This document shows positions 9,215 to 19,490 of a DNA stretch of 64,000 nt, one piece after another. Within the stretch, counting starts at the first letter, position 1. Every line of letters begins with the position of its first letter. Origin of the DNA: Sulfuriflexus sp. (lineage in GTDB: Bacteria; Pseudomonadota; Gammaproteobacteria; AKS1); contig JAGLUW010000018.1 of NCBI GenBank assembly GCA_023134145.1, positions 62,001 to 126,000 on the forward strand, written 5' to 3'. The position numbers were made by a program, and so were the translations under genes. The notes under the pieces are model-generated. The model was not told the DNA's origin. It searched no databases and worked only from the letters and a program-made list of their open reading frames with translations.

Positions 9215-9345
9215 TTAGCTGTTATCCCACAGTGTATCCATACACGGCAATTTATTGATTTATAGTTATTTTGTTATGAGTAACAGTGTGGCAACTAGAT
9301 CGGGATTGCGCAATGTGAATTACGGCTTTTATTGGGGTTTTTTAG

Positions 9346-10269
9346 TTATTCTGGCTCAATGGCATGTAAATGCCGACTAACGGCGAGCCAGGAACCGGCT
9401 AGGCCTAGGGAGATACTTAGTCCGAGCAGGATAAAGCTACTATTCAAATCAAGCGAAGAAAGTGAGTAATCACTATCATATAAGGTCGCTAGCTGGCTAA
9501 CAGGGCCGCTGAGTAGCCAAATGGAGAGGGTGACGAGTAACCAGCTCAAAATACCGCCACTAAGCCCGTACCAAAAACCGGTATAGAGGAAGGGGCGTCT
9601 AATAAACGCGTCGGTGCCGCCAATGAGTTTAATTATTTCAATTTCATCACGCCGGTTCTGAATGGCGAGACGAATGGTATTACCCACGACGAGTAAAACA
9701 GAAAGCGACAGCATCGCGGCCAGTACCCAGATCCCGCGTCGGCCAAAATCCATGATCGCATAAAGACGTTTCAGCCACTGCATATCGAGCTGTGCCAGTT
9801 CTACCTCGGGTCGGTCTTTAAAATTGGCGAGCATGCCTTGCACAGTAAGTAGATTATCGGATTGCTCGGTTGGATAAATAACGATGACAGCAGGAAAGGG
9901 ATTCTCTTCTAGTGATTCTAACGCCTCACCAAAGCCGGAGTTTTGGCGGAATTCTTCTAATGCTTCACTGCGCGTGATGTTAGTGACCGATTTAATGTCT
10001 TGGCGTTGTCGTAAAATAGTGGTCAATTGTTCAGCTTGTTTATCGGTGACCGATTGTTTTAGGAACAGAGAAATTTGTGCAGCGCCATCCCATTGTGCGG
10101 TGACCTGCTGAACATTTTTTAAAATAATATGCAGACCCGCCGGTAGAGCCAAAGCAATACCCATTACTGCAATCGTCATTAGGTTCGACATCGGTGAACG
10201 GATCATCTGACCAAGAGTCGATAACATGACTTGCATATGGCGGGCGAGATAAACAGTAGGCGAAATCAT
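9346..10269 (-). CDS. ftsX: Cell division protein FtsX (permease-like)
   Basis: Integral membrane partner of FtsE in the FtsEX complex, which links septation to activation of peptidoglycan hydrolases. The 307 residues show an N-terminal helix, a periplasmic ECD loop (about 65-165) and three further helices of the FtsX permease domain, with the signature RNRRDEIEIIKLIGGTDAFIR-like cytoplasmic segment. It overlaps the end of ftsE by 4 bp (ATGA), so the two are translationally coupled. Length and neighbours are as expected for the family. Confidence 0.96.
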   Translation of the reverse strand: MISPTVYLARHMQVMLSTLGQMIRSPMSNLMTIAVMGIALALPAGLHIILKNVQQVTAQWDGAAQISLFLKQSVTDKQAEQLTTILRQRQDIKSVTNITRSEALEEFRQNSGFGEALESLEENPFPAVIVIYPTEQSDNLLTVQGMLANFKDRPEVELAQLDMQWLKRLYAIMDFGRRGIWVLAAMLSLSVLLVVGNTIRLAIQNRRDEIEIIKLIGGTDAFIRRPFLYTGFWYGLSGGILSWLLVTLSIWLLSGPVSQLATLYDSDYSLSSLDLNSSFILLGLSISLGLAGSWLAVSRHLHAIEPE

Positions 10270-10955
10270 CTGAAACCGCCTTGTGGTTCGTTGTGCATGC
10301 CACCAGCGGTCATTCTGCCTTCATTAAGCGTGAGCACCTTACTGCCCATTTGAGCAATCAAATCTAAATCATGGCTGGCAATTAATACGCTAGTGCCAAC
10401 CTGTTGGAACTGGGCGAAGAGATCCATGATTTCACGTGACAGTTCTGGATCAAGGTTACCGGTAGGCTCATCGGCAAGCAGGATAGGTGGTTTATTCACC
10501 ACGGCGCGAGCGATGCCAACACGTTGTTGCTGTCCACCCGACAAGGTAATTGGCAAGGATTTTTCCTTGCTGAGTAAGCCGACTTTATCGAGAGCGGCGC
10601 GTACGCGGCGACCAATTTCGCGATGCGAAAGTCCTGAAATAACCAGTGGTAGGGCAACATTATCAAACACAGTGCGGTCGAAGAGCAGCTTATGATCTTG
10701 GAAAATAATGCCAACGTTACGGCGTACATAGGGAATACGGCGACGACTGATATGACCGATGTTTTCGTTGTTAACCAGCACCTGCCCATTGGTTGGACGA
10801 ATCAGCACAGCGATGAGTTTCAATAAGGTACTTTTTCCTGCACCAGAGTGACCAGTGAGAAAGGCCATTTCGCCACTCGCCAGTTTAAAACTGACTTGGC
10901 TCAGGGCATCACCGAATCCGGGATAGCGTTTGCTGACGTTGTGAAATTCAATCAT
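10266..10955 (-). CDS. ftsE: Cell division ATP-binding protein FtsE
   Basis: ABC-type ATPase of the FtsEX complex, 229 residues. It has a Walker A motif (GHSGAGKST), Q loop (IFQDHKLL), ABC signature ([14 protein letters not shown]), Walker B ([11 protein letters not shown]) and H switch (ASHD). FtsE does not transport; its ATP hydrolysis drives conformational changes in FtsX that control septal hydrolases. The middle gene of ftsY-ftsE-ftsX, with a 4-bp overlap to ftsX. Confidence 0.97.
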   Translation of the reverse strand: MIEFHNVSKRYPGFGDALSQVSFKLASGEMAFLTGHSGAGKSTLLKLIAVLIRPTNGQVLVNNENIGHISRRRIPYVRRNVGIIFQDHKLLFDRTVFDNVALPLVISGLSHREIGRRVRAALDKVGLLSKEKSLPITLSGGQQQRVGIARAVVNKPPILLADEPTGNLDPELSREIMDLFAQFQQVGTSVLIASHDLDLIAQMGSKVLTLNEGRMTAGGMHNEPQGGFR

Positions 10956-11031
10956 CTTTATAGATACTTACTTATTTTAACCATTGTGGCATGAACCGGC
11001 GGCATGAACCAAGCCCCGTAGCCTTCAATGT

Positions 11032-12012
11032 TTAAAACAAAGCCTCGATAAAATCCTTGGCGACAAAAGGTCGAAGGTCATCGATACCTTCGCCAACACC
11101 AATAAAGCGAATCGGCAGTTGGGTCTTATTGGCAATAGAGAAGATAATGCCGCCCTTTGCCGTGCCATCGAGCTTGGTGAGGGCAACACCGGTAAGGCCA
11201 ATAATCTTATTGAATTGCTCGGTTTGCGCCAGCGCATTTTGGCCGGTGGTGGCATCGAGAACGATTAGAACCTCATGTGGTGCTGCGGCATCGAGCTTGC
11301 CTAAAACGCGCTTAATCTTAGCGAGTTCTTCCATGAGGTTATCTTTATTATGTAGGCGACCCGCTGTATCAGCGATCAACACATCAATACCTTTGGCTTG
11401 CGCAGATTGCAGGGCATCGAAGACCACTGAAGCAGCATCGGCTCCGGTATGTTGGGCAACCACGGGGATGTCGTTACGTTCGCCCCAAACCTGTAGTTGT
11501 TCGACAGCAGCAGCGCGGAAGGTATCGCCAGCAGCGAGCATCACAGAACGGCCATCGCTTTGTAGTTGTTTGGCGAGTTTGCCGATGGTGGTGGTCTTGC
11601 CAACACCGTTTACACCAACCACTAGAATCACAAACGGTGAGTTAGAAACGGGGATATCTAAAGGGATGCTGCTGGGTTCGAGCATGGCAGCGAGGTCATC
11701 GCGTAAGGCTGTAAGTAAGGCATCACTATCAGTTAGTTGCTTACGAGCCAAGCGTTCGGTTAAGTCGGCAATGATTTGGCCAGTGGCTTCAACACCGACA
11801 TCGGCTAGCAAGAGTTGGGTTTCAATCTCTTCGAGCAGGTCATCATCAATGGCCTTTTTACCGACAACCAAATCAGCAATTGCCCCACCAAAACTGCTGC
11901 GAGTCTTGCTCAAGCCTTGTTTTAGGCGTGCAAATAGACCAACAGACTCCTTTTCGGTGTCTTGTTCAGCAGATGCTGAGGGAGTTTTGCTGTTTTTTCC
12001 GAAACCAAACAT
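11032..12012 (-). CDS. ftsY: Signal recognition particle receptor FtsY
   Basis: SRP receptor GTPase that docks ribosome-nascent chain complexes at the membrane. The 326 residues comprise a short acidic N-terminal A region, an N domain (about 25-115) and a G domain with G1 (GVNGVGKTTTIGKLA), the insertion-box residues DTFRAAAVEQL, G3 (DTAGR) and G4 (TKLDGTAKGG). The A domain is much shorter than in E. coli, which is common outside enterics. First gene of the ftsYEX cluster and divergent from the M16 protease operon; the 117-bp gap should hold both promoters. Confidence 0.97.
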   Translation of the reverse strand: MFGFGKNSKTPSASAEQDTEKESVGLFARLKQGLSKTRSSFGGAIADLVVGKKAIDDDLLEEIETQLLLADVGVEATGQIIADLTERLARKQLTDSDALLTALRDDLAAMLEPSSIPLDIPVSNSPFVILVVGVNGVGKTTTIGKLAKQLQSDGRSVMLAAGDTFRAAAVEQLQVWGERNDIPVVAQHTGADAASVVFDALQSAQAKGIDVLIADTAGRLHNKDNLMEELAKIKRVLGKLDAAAPHEVLIVLDATTGQNALAQTEQFNKIIGLTGVALTKLDGTAKGGIIFSIANKTQLPIRFIGVGEGIDDLRPFVAKDFIEALF

Positions 12013-12129
12013 ACTTTACAACTGTCATAGACTCGCAGAGGATAATAAGATTGTGCGCATTATGCGCGGCGCTATCGTACCATTGTGTCGGTCTGGCGGA
12101 AAAAATATTTTAGAGGGAGCAGTAAAAAC

Positions 12130-13527
12130 ATGCGTTTAGTACCCAATTTAGTCCTGTCAGCAGTGCTGGCAGTTAGCCTAGTGTCGCCATTGCAGGCCAA
12201 GCATCGTGATGGTGCATCAGACGTTAGGCAATACATGCTGGACAACGGCATGAAGATTTTAGTTAAGGAAGATCACCGTGCCCCCGTGGTGGTGTCACAG
12301 GTCTGGTATAAGGTGGGCTCGAGTTACGAGCACAATGGAATTACCGGTGTTTCACATGTGCTGGAACATATGATGTTCAAGGGTACAAAAACACTCGGAC
12401 CGAATGAGTTTTCTAAGATCATTGCCGCCAATGGTGGTCGTGAGAATGCCTTTACCGGTAAAGATTACACAGCATATTTTCAACGCCTACATAAAGATCG
12501 CCTTGAAGTGAGTATGCGTCTTGAAGCAGATCGCATGCATAACTTATCGCTGCGCGAAGAAGACTTCGTTAAGGAAGTGAACGTTGTTAAAGAAGAACGT
12601 CGCTTACGTACAGAAGACAAACCAACTTCATTGACCTATGAGCAATTTATAGCGACGGCATTTCAGTCCAGTCCTTACCACCATCCAATAATTGGTTGGA
12701 TGGAAGACCTCGACAGTATGCAGCTTGAAGACTTACAGGCGTGGTACGAGCGTTGGTATTCACCTTCAAATGCAACACTGGTAATTATTGGTGACGTGCA
12801 GGCCGACCAAGTTTATCGTATGGCGAAAAAACATTTTGGTCCGATACCGGGCTCGAAAGTTAAACCATTGAAACCGCAACGTGAAACCAAGCAACGTGGT
12901 GAGCGTCGTCTTAAAGTCAGAGCGCAAGCCGAAGTGCCTTATTTATTAATGGGCTATAAGGTGCCGGTTTTATTAACCGCAAAAGATCCAAGTGAAGTTT
13001 ACGCATTGGAAGTGATGGCGGGTGTTCTTGATGGCGGTAACAGTGCGCGTTTTGCACGTGAGTTGGTACGCGGCACGCAAATCGCTGTGTCGGCTGGCGC
13101 GGGTTATGACATGTACGATCGAATTGATAATTTATTTTTGTTCGATGGTCGCCCTGCAACAGGACATAGTATTGAAGAATTAGAGAAGGCATTGCGTGAA
13201 CAAATAGCGCGTTTGCAAACAACCTTGGCAACGCAAGATGAACTGGATCGAATTAAGGCGCAGGTTGTTGCTGCGAAGGTTTATGAACTCGATTCTGTTT
13301 TTTATCAAGGAATGCAAATTGGTACATTGGAAACAGTTGGCTTAGATCATAAGCAGCTTGATGAATATGTTGAGCGAGTTCGCGCAGTCACACCAGCGCA
13401 AGTTCAGGCAGTAGCGAAGAAATATTTGATCGATGAAGGCCTGACGGTTGCGATACTCGATCCAATGAAAGATGAAACAGAAAAGAATAAAGAGCCAGCA
13501 GTAAAGGGAGCAGATCATGCGAAATAA
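12130..13527 (+). CDS. M16B zinc metallopeptidase, catalytic subunit
   Basis: Exported insulinase-family (M16B, pitrilysin clan) protease. The ATG at 12130 is chosen because it has GAGGGAG upstream and begins directly with a signal peptide (ending PLQA); an in-frame ATG at 12085 would add 15 non-signal residues. The inverted zinc motif HVLEH (H76-H80) is intact, with the downstream glutamate in the NVVKEERR helix. Two M16 domains span about 35-430. The gene overlaps the next M16 gene by 11 bp, the usual arrangement for heteromeric M16B pairs. Substrate unknown; likely periplasmic peptide or protein turnover. Confidence 0.92.
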   Translation: MRLVPNLVLSAVLAVSLVSPLQAKHRDGASDVRQYMLDNGMKILVKEDHRAPVVVSQVWYKVGSSYEHNGITGVSHVLEHMMFKGTKTLGPNEFSKIIAANGGRENAFTGKDYTAYFQRLHKDRLEVSMRLEADRMHNLSLREEDFVKEVNVVKEERRLRTEDKPTSLTYEQFIATAFQSSPYHHPIIGWMEDLDSMQLEDLQAWYERWYSPSNATLVIIGDVQADQVYRMAKKHFGPIPGSKVKPLKPQRETKQRGERRLKVRAQAEVPYLLMGYKVPVLLTAKDPSEVYALEVMAGVLDGGNSARFARELVRGTQIAVSAGAGYDMYDRIDNLFLFDGRPATGHSIEELEKALREQIARLQTTLATQDELDRIKAQVVAAKVYELDSVFYQGMQIGTLETVGLDHKQLDEYVERVRAVTPAQVQAVAKKYLIDEGLTVAILDPMKDETEKNKEPAVKGADHAK

Positions 13528-14818
13528 TCTTTTATTGTTGTTGAGTTTATTATTGGTTGCAAACGTTAGTATTGCCGGGCCGAAGATTGAACATTGGCAA
13601 ACAGAAAATGGCGCGCGGGTTTTTTACGTTAATGCACCGGGCTTACCGATTGTTGATCTAAGAATTGTCTTTGACGCGGGCAGTGCGCGTGACGCAAGTA
13701 AACCAGGCGTGTCGAGTTTAACAAGTAGTTTGCTTGATGAAGGCACTGGTAAGTTAAATGCAGATCAAGTGGCAGAACAATTTGAAGGGCTTGGTGCGCA
13801 GTATGGTAGTTCATCACTGCGTGATATGGCGGTAGTCAGTCTGCGTAGTTTGAGCGATAAGGCTATTCTCGATAAGGCCTTGGATCTATTTAGTCAGGTT
13901 GTTGCTGCGCCTACATTGCCAGAGAAATCCTTTCAACGTAATCGCAAAGCGATGTTGGTTGGTTTGCAAGTTGCCAGTCAACGACCAAGCGCTATTGCGA
14001 GTAAAACGTTTTATAAGCAGGTGTTTAACGATCATCCTTATGCGATTGATGGTAGCGGCACCGAGCCTAGTTTGACGAGTATGCAACGCCAAGATGTAGT
14101 GGCTTTTCATAAGCAGTACTACGTTGCAAATAATGCAGTGATCGCCATTGTTGGAGAAATATCACGCGCCCGTGCAGAAGAATTAGCCAATCGGGTTTCA
14201 AGTGGTTTAGCAAAGGGCGAGCATGCAGCTAAGTTAGTCAAGGTTGCTAGTCTTTCAACTGGAATTACTAAACGTATTAAACATAAGTCACAACAAACTC
14301 ATATTTTAGTTGGTCAACCCGGTATGCATCGTGGCGACCCTGATTACATTACCTTATATGTAGGCAATCACATATTTGGTGGTAGCGGTTTGGTATCACG
14401 GTTGAGTGATAGCATTCGTGAACAGCGCGGTTTGGCTTATAGCGTTTATAGTTATTTTTCACCTATGCGTGAAGATGGCCCGTTCATGATGGGCATGCAA
14501 ACTAAAAACTCACAAGCCGATGATGCATTGAAGTTACTTAATAAAGAGTTAATGGAGTATGTAGAAAAAGGTCCATCGGAAGATGAACTAAAACGCTCTA
14601 AACAAAATATTACTGGCGGTTTTGCTTTACGTGTTGATAGCAATAAAAAAATTACTGAGTATATTGCGATGATCGGTTTCTATGATTTGCCTTTAAATTA
14701 CTTGGATACATTTAATGATCGCGTTGAAGCGGTAACGGTTGCGAAAATTAAAGACGCCTTTAAACGACGCGTACATCCGGATAAATTAGTCACCGTCATG
14801 GTGGGTGGTGAAAAGTAA
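13517..14818 (+). CDS. M16B peptidase-like protein, non-catalytic subunit
   Basis: Second M16-fold protein of 433 residues with a signal peptide (about 1-20, VSIAGP). The equivalent of the zinc-binding HxxEH motif is absent (SSLLDEGTG), so it should be catalytically dead. It keeps the C-terminal substrate-grip features of this subfamily (REQRGLAYSVYSYF). By analogy with other M16B pairs, it forms a heterodimer with the upstream active subunit. It overlaps that gene by 11 bp and is followed 6 bp later by a lipoprotein gene, so the three are likely one operon. Confidence 0.9.
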   Translation: MRNNLLLLLSLLLVANVSIAGPKIEHWQTENGARVFYVNAPGLPIVDLRIVFDAGSARDASKPGVSSLTSSLLDEGTGKLNADQVAEQFEGLGAQYGSSSLRDMAVVSLRSLSDKAILDKALDLFSQVVAAPTLPEKSFQRNRKAMLVGLQVASQRPSAIASKTFYKQVFNDHPYAIDGSGTEPSLTSMQRQDVVAFHKQYYVANNAVIAIVGEISRARAEELANRVSSGLAKGEHAAKLVKVASLSTGITKRIKHKSQQTHILVGQPGMHRGDPDYITLYVGNHIFGGSGLVSRLSDSIREQRGLAYSVYSYFSPMREDGPFMMGMQTKNSQADDALKLLNKELMEYVEKGPSEDELKRSKQNITGGFALRVDSNKKITEYIAMIGFYDLPLNYLDTFNDRVEAVTVAKIKDAFKRRVHPDKLVTVMVGGEK

Positions 14819-14824
14819 ATCAGT

Positions 14825-15304
14825 ATGAAGTGGTGGGTGTTAATTAGTTTATTAAGTTTAGGTGGTTGTGTTACGAGCTACGCGCCACCGAACAATCCTA
14901 CGCATCCTAAAATTCGTATTGACATGAAAAATATTAAATCCTTACTCTTCTTTGAGAAGGGTGAGGATTGTTCGCGGGCTGGAAAATTAGAGATTCCACA
15001 TAATCCATATTTGAAAGATGCGCAGTCACTTCCTGTTCGAGGTGGCGAGTTGTTGGCTTTTCAACTGGGCTATAACAATCGACGTGAATCTTGTCGTGTG
15101 ATGATTTCCTTTAGGCCAAAATTTAATCATGACTATGTGATTTATAATAAATTAAAATTAGATCAACGCAGCAATATTAGTTGTAACTTTAAAGTAATTA
15201 GAAAGTATCGAGGCGCTAAAACGGTGCAGTGGCTGGACGAAGAAACGGTTCGACAACGTCGACCGATTAAAGCCCTTAAGCCGGATGAACGGCATTGTCG
15301 TTAA
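14825..15304 (+). CDS. Putative lipoprotein of unknown function
   Basis: A 159-residue protein with a short lipoprotein signal ending in a lipobox (LSLGGC, modified Cys at residue 15). The mature part is basic and carries three further cysteines (EDCSRAG, RESCRV, ISCNF) plus a C-terminal cysteine (HCR), so disulfides are likely. I do not recognise the family. It starts 6 bp after the M16 gene pair and 12 bp before rsmD, so it is probably cotranscribed, and an outer-membrane role linked to the proteases is possible. Confidence 0.7.
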   Translation: MKWWVLISLLSLGGCVTSYAPPNNPTHPKIRIDMKNIKSLLFFEKGEDCSRAGKLEIPHNPYLKDAQSLPVRGGELLAFQLGYNNRRESCRVMISFRPKFNHDYVIYNKLKLDQRSNISCNFKVIRKYRGAKTVQWLDEETVRQRRPIKALKPDERHCR

Positions 15305-15316
15305 AATTAAATAGTT

Positions 15317-15880
15317 ATGGCTAAACAAACCAATACATTACGCATTATTGCCGGTGAGCATCGAGGACGAAAACTTAATTTCGTTGATGCGCCGAACCTG
15401 CGCCCGACACCTGATCGCATGCGCGAAACCTTATTCAATTGGTTGCAGCCTGTTATTTATGATGCGCGTTGTTTGGATTTATTTGCTGGCAGTGGTGCGC
15501 TGGGGCTTGAGGCCTTATCACGTGGTGCGAGAGACCTAATATTTGTTGAGAAAGATGCTAAGGCGGCTCAACGCTTAAATGAAAATTTGCAGTTACTTGG
15601 TTATGACAATATCAAATGTCAGCAAAAAACCGCACAGAGTTTCTTGCAAGGTACGCCAGAATTATTCGATGTGGTGTTTCTTGACCCGCCATATCAAAGC
15701 GACTTATTGCCAGAAATAATCGCACAGCTAGATGCGGGTTGGCTCGCCGAGGGTGCTCGAATATACCTTGAACATGACAGCAATCAGCCAGCACCATCGT
15801 TACCAGAGCATTGGCAGCGCCTAAAAGAGAGCCAAGCAGGGCAGGCGACGGCAATATTATTGCAATATGAGCGTGGCTAA
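15317..15880 (+). CDS. rsmD: 16S rRNA (guanine966-N2)-methyltransferase RsmD
   Basis: SAM-dependent methyltransferase modifying G966 of 16S rRNA in the small subunit. The 187 residues contain the RsmD N-terminal signature (RIIAGEHRGRKL, LRPTPDRMRETLFNWL), the SAM-binding loop DLFAGSGALGLEALSRGA and the catalytic motif FLDPPY. It is followed by coaD, the usual rsmD-coaD order. Confidence 0.97.
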   Translation: MAKQTNTLRIIAGEHRGRKLNFVDAPNLRPTPDRMRETLFNWLQPVIYDARCLDLFAGSGALGLEALSRGARDLIFVEKDAKAAQRLNENLQLLGYDNIKCQQKTAQSFLQGTPELFDVVFLDPPYQSDLLPEIIAQLDAGWLAEGARIYLEHDSNQPAPSLPEHWQRLKESQAGQATAILLQYERG

Positions 15881-16399
<519 letters not shown>

Positions 16400-16425
16400 T
16401 ATACGCCCGCCGCTCATGTTAGTGA

Positions 16426-16707
<282 letters not shown>

Positions 16708-16741
16708 GTCTGTTTGCGATTATAAGAATTTAGTTCGTTTG

Positions 16742-16768
16742 AAAAGGTCCCATGCGTGGGGCCTTTTT
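16742..16768 (+). terminator. Rho-independent terminator after the ferredoxin gene
   Basis: A stem of AAGGTCCC pairing with GGGGCCTT around an ATGCGT loop, followed by a T run. It closes the rsmD-coaD-ferredoxin transcription unit and overlaps the upstream in-frame ATG of the next gene, which argues that the true start of that gene is further right. Confidence 0.85.
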
Positions 16769-16793
16769 TATGCGTGAGTGGGAGAGAGTCATT

Positions 16794-18455
16794 TTGTTAC
16801 GAAACGTATTAATTGCCTGTTTAGTTAGTTTTAATTGTGCGAGTGTTCTTGCGCAAAGTCTTCCACATGCCGGTATTGCGACGGCGCATCCTCTAGCAAC
16901 TCAAGCCGGTCACCAGATCCTTGCTCAAGGTGGTAATGCCTTTGATGCTGCCGTTGCAGTGACGGCAACTTTGGCTGTAGTTGAACCTTATAGCTCAGGA
17001 TTGGGCGGCGGTGGTTTCTGGTTATTGCACCGAGCCAGTGACGGCATGCAAGTCATGCTTGATGGACGAGAAATGGCGCCGGGTCGAGCGCATCGAGATA
17101 TGTATTTAGATGACGCTGGCAATGTACGTTCAGGCGCTTCTATTGATGGGCCTCTTGCCGCAGGTATCCCCGGTGTTCCGGCGGCGTTGGAACATCTCGC
17201 ACATCGTTATGGAAAATTACCATTAGCCACTTCATTACAGCCAGCGATTAAAGCAGCCCGAAATGGTTTTCCTGTCGATGCAATGTATCAGCGCATGGTG
17301 GGTTTTCGCTTAGCAGCATTACGTGCCTCACCTGCAGCAGCAGAAATTTTTCTCGATAAAAATGAAACTCCTAAGCTGGGTTATAAAATACGCCAGCTCG
17401 ATTTAGCGAACACCTTAGAGGAAATTGCAGAGAAAGGATCTAATGGATTTTATCGTGGTCATATTGCGCAACGTCTTGTCACAGGGGCGCGTGATGCAGG
17501 TGGGATTTGGTGCTTGGAAGATCTGGCTAAGTATCATGTGATTGAGAGAAAGCCTGTAAGTGGCATGATTGGTCAGACTAAAGTCATTTCCGTACCACCT
17601 CCTTCATCGGGTGGTGTTGCCTTACTATCTATATTACAACAAATCGATGGGTTTAGTCGTTTTGATCGTAATACAAATTTTGATCATATTGTGATTGAGT
17701 CAATGCGGCGTGCTTATCGAGACAGGGCAGAATTTCTTGGCGACAATGATTTTGTCGATGTGCCAGTATCGCGTTTAATTAGTGATGCACACGCGGATGA
17801 GTTACGTGCTGGTATTGATTTGAACAATGCCACACCCAGTTCAGAGTTGCCGGCTATTGCTGTGTCAGAAAATGCCGGTACCGACACCACGCATTTTTCG
17901 ATTATGGATCGTGAAGGCAACCGTGTTGCAGCAACCTTAAGTGTTAACTATCCCTTCGGCAGTGGTTTTGTTTCACCCGGTACCGGTGTGTTGCTGAATG
18001 ATGAGATGGATGATTTTTCGTCTAAGGTTGGCATACCTAATATTTATGGTTTAGTTGGTGCTGAAGCGAATTCTATTGAAGCACGTAAACGCCCGCTGTC
18101 GAGTATGTCACCGAGTTTTATAGAAATGCCGCGTGGAGTTGCGGTATTGGGGACTCCAGGTGGTAGCCGAATTATTACTATGGTGCTGAACGGTATATTA
18201 GATTATTTAAATGGTGGCGATGCGAATAGCATGGTGAGCAAGCGACGTTATCACCACCAATATTTACCAGATGAAATTCAACATGAGCGTGGCGCTTTCT
18301 CAAAGTCGCAAGCCGATGATTTACAGTTGCGTGGTCATATTTTAAAAGAGCGAGATGACTACGGAAATATGCAAGTTGTCCTGTGGGAACGTGAGAGCAA
18401 TACGCTGGATGCAGCCAGTGATCCTCGTGGTGTAGGTAGTGCGACTGTAAAATAA
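16794..18455 (+). CDS. ggt: Gamma-glutamyltransferase (glutathione hydrolase)
   Basis: Periplasmic Ntn-hydrolase that cleaves the gamma-glutamyl bond of glutathione and related compounds. The precursor self-cleaves before the catalytic threonine in the DTTHFSIMD motif, preceded by a large-subunit region with GLGGGGFWLLH and DGREMAPG. The small subunit carries RPLSSMSPSF and the GTPGGSRI oxyanion segment. A TTG start at 16794 is preferred: GGAG lies 9 bases before it and a clean signal peptide (ending VLAQ) begins there. ATGs at 16770 and 16752 are in frame, but the first lies at the edge of, and the second inside, the preceding terminator. It is followed 29 bp later by a MOSC protein. Confidence 0.93.
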   Translation: MLRNVLIACLVSFNCASVLAQSLPHAGIATAHPLATQAGHQILAQGGNAFDAAVAVTATLAVVEPYSSGLGGGGFWLLHRASDGMQVMLDGREMAPGRAHRDMYLDDAGNVRSGASIDGPLAAGIPGVPAALEHLAHRYGKLPLATSLQPAIKAARNGFPVDAMYQRMVGFRLAALRASPAAAEIFLDKNETPKLGYKIRQLDLANTLEEIAEKGSNGFYRGHIAQRLVTGARDAGGIWCLEDLAKYHVIERKPVSGMIGQTKVISVPPPSSGGVALLSILQQIDGFSRFDRNTNFDHIVIESMRRAYRDRAEFLGDNDFVDVPVSRLISDAHADELRAGIDLNNATPSSELPAIAVSENAGTDTTHFSIMDREGNRVAATLSVNYPFGSGFVSPGTGVLLNDEMDDFSSKVGIPNIYGLVGAEANSIEARKRPLSSMSPSFIEMPRGVAVLGTPGGSRIITMVLNGILDYLNGGDANSMVSKRRYHHQYLPDEIQHERGAFSKSQADDLQLRGHILKERDDYGNMQVVLWERESNTLDAASDPRGVGSATVK

Positions 18456-18484
18456 AAAGAAAAATAATAAATAAAGAAAAAATA

Positions 18485-18985
18485 ATGAACAATGGATCAA
18501 TTACTATCGCTGGCTTATTAGCAACCATGCCGCAAGTCGGACGGCTTGACTGGATTGGTATCCGCGAGGTTAAGCGTGAGCCATTAACTGTTCTTGAGCA
18601 GGTTGAGGTAATTGAAAATAGAGGTCTGGTGGGTGATCATCGAACACAACGTGAAGACGGTAAACGCCAGGTGACAATCATTCAGGCTGAACATTTTCCC
18701 GTGTTAGAAGCGATTACGGGTCACGATGTTATACCGCCTGAATGGTTGCGCAGGAATCTGGTTGTATCTGGAATTAATCTTTATGCATTGCGAAAAGCAC
18801 GTTTTATGATTGGCGATGTCTTGCTGCAGGGCAGCGGAAACTGTCCTCCTTGTTCGCGTATGGAAAAAATACTCGGCCCCGGCGGCTATAACGCCATGCG
18901 TGGTCATGGTGGAATCAATGCGCAAGTCATTTGGGGTGGTGAGATTAAGATTGGTGATGCTGTTAAGTATGTAGATGAAGAATAG
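18485..18985 (+). CDS. MOSC-domain protein
   Basis: A 166-residue MOSC (MOCO sulfurase C-terminal) domain protein. Recognisable features are IENRGLVGDHR near the N-terminus, the GNCPPCSRMEKIL segment with the conserved cysteine, and the HGGINAQVIWGGEIKIGD end. MOSC proteins bind sulfur or molybdenum-cofactor-related groups, but this short stand-alone class has no established reaction. It is downstream of ggt on the same strand, and a link to sulfur or thiol metabolism is only a guess. It borders the cassette array. Confidence 0.88.
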   Translation: MNNGSITIAGLLATMPQVGRLDWIGIREVKREPLTVLEQVEVIENRGLVGDHRTQREDGKRQVTIIQAEHFPVLEAITGHDVIPPEWLRRNLVVSGINLYALRKARFMIGDVLLQGSGNCPPCSRMEKILGPGGYNAMRGHGGINAQVIWGGEIKIGDAVKYVDEE

Positions 18986-18986
18986 T

Positions 18987-19075
18987 TTAAAACACCGCCA
19001 GTAATTACCTGCCGGCTCAACAAGCGGCCTGCGGCGCGCTTGGAATTCACCGTCATCTAACTACTGACGTTATTT
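18987..19075 (-). repeat. Degenerate attC-like palindrome at the end of the cassette array
   Basis: Imperfect inverted repeat of attC size. The outer arms GCCAGTAATTA (18997-19007) and TAACTACTGAC (19058-19068) match at 9 of 11 positions when one is reverse complemented. The core CAAGCG...GCGCTTG (19021-19042) forms a second stem. Weak R''/R'-like heptamers flank it. It lies just downstream of the last minus-strand gene of the array, where a terminal attC is expected. The R'' heptamer that would match the cassette starting at 20291 is missing, so this is at best a decayed site. Confidence 0.35.
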
Positions 19076-19088
19076 AATTTATTTTCAC

Positions 19089-19448
19089 CTATTTGAATGC
19101 AAAGACAAAACCAACGAACAACATGCCTATTGCAGGTAGAAGAATTTTAAATAGGAATAAAAACCCAAACATTTTGGGATTGTCTTTTCGATAGTATCGG
19201 TTAATCCTGCCTTTTACATAGCCTCTTTCAAGATCTATTAAACCCCAAAATACTAAGGACAGCGCAATTGATAATCCGAAATACGTACCAACATATTTTT
19301 TAATAATATCACTATCGGTATTTTCGAAATACGCGGCACATGCAAATGCGGATATAAACAGTATCAATGCGGACCAATGTTTAATTGTCCATTTATCAGC
19401 CGAATAATAGTTGGTTACCGTTTTTTGAATTTTTTGTTCTTTATCCAT
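19089..19448 (-). CDS. Small three-helix membrane protein, unknown function
   Basis: A 119-residue protein. After a charged N-terminus (MDKEQKIQKT), three hydrophobic segments are visible: ALILFISAFACAAYF, a TYFGLSIALSLVFWGLI stretch, and a C-terminal FLFLFKILLPAIGMLFVGF helix, separated by a basic loop (KGRINRYYRKDN). The ATG at 19448 is used; a TTG two codons earlier is the alternative. No family is recognised. It is the last gene of the minus-strand cassette cluster, separated from the previous gene by a short repeat (19469-19490) rather than a recognisable attC, so the two may share a cassette. Confidence 0.65.
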   Translation of the reverse strand: MDKEQKIQKTVTNYYSADKWTIKHWSALILFISAFACAAYFENTDSDIIKKYVGTYFGLSIALSLVFWGLIDLERGYVKGRINRYYRKDNPKMFGFLFLFKILLPAIGMLFVGFVFAFK

Positions 19449-19468
19449 TGTCAAATCTCAGGATTCTA

Positions 19469-19490
19469 GAGTTTTTACTCTGACCCCAAA
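19469..19490. repeat. GGGGTCAGAGTA-type repeat fragment
   Basis: On the minus strand this reads GGGGTCAGAGTA followed by AAACTC, giving a GAGT...ACTC mini-hairpin. GGGGTCAGAGTA is a motif I associate with the ends of small mobile elements in proteobacteria. It lies in the 49-bp gap between two cassette genes and could mark an insertion that disrupted the original attC. Confidence 0.35.

Noticed and set aside
11057-12139. A 360-codon plus-strand open frame opposite ftsY
   Set aside because: It is an antisense shadow of the well-supported ftsY gene; its translation is Ser/Arg/Pro-rich with no domain and no ribosome site.
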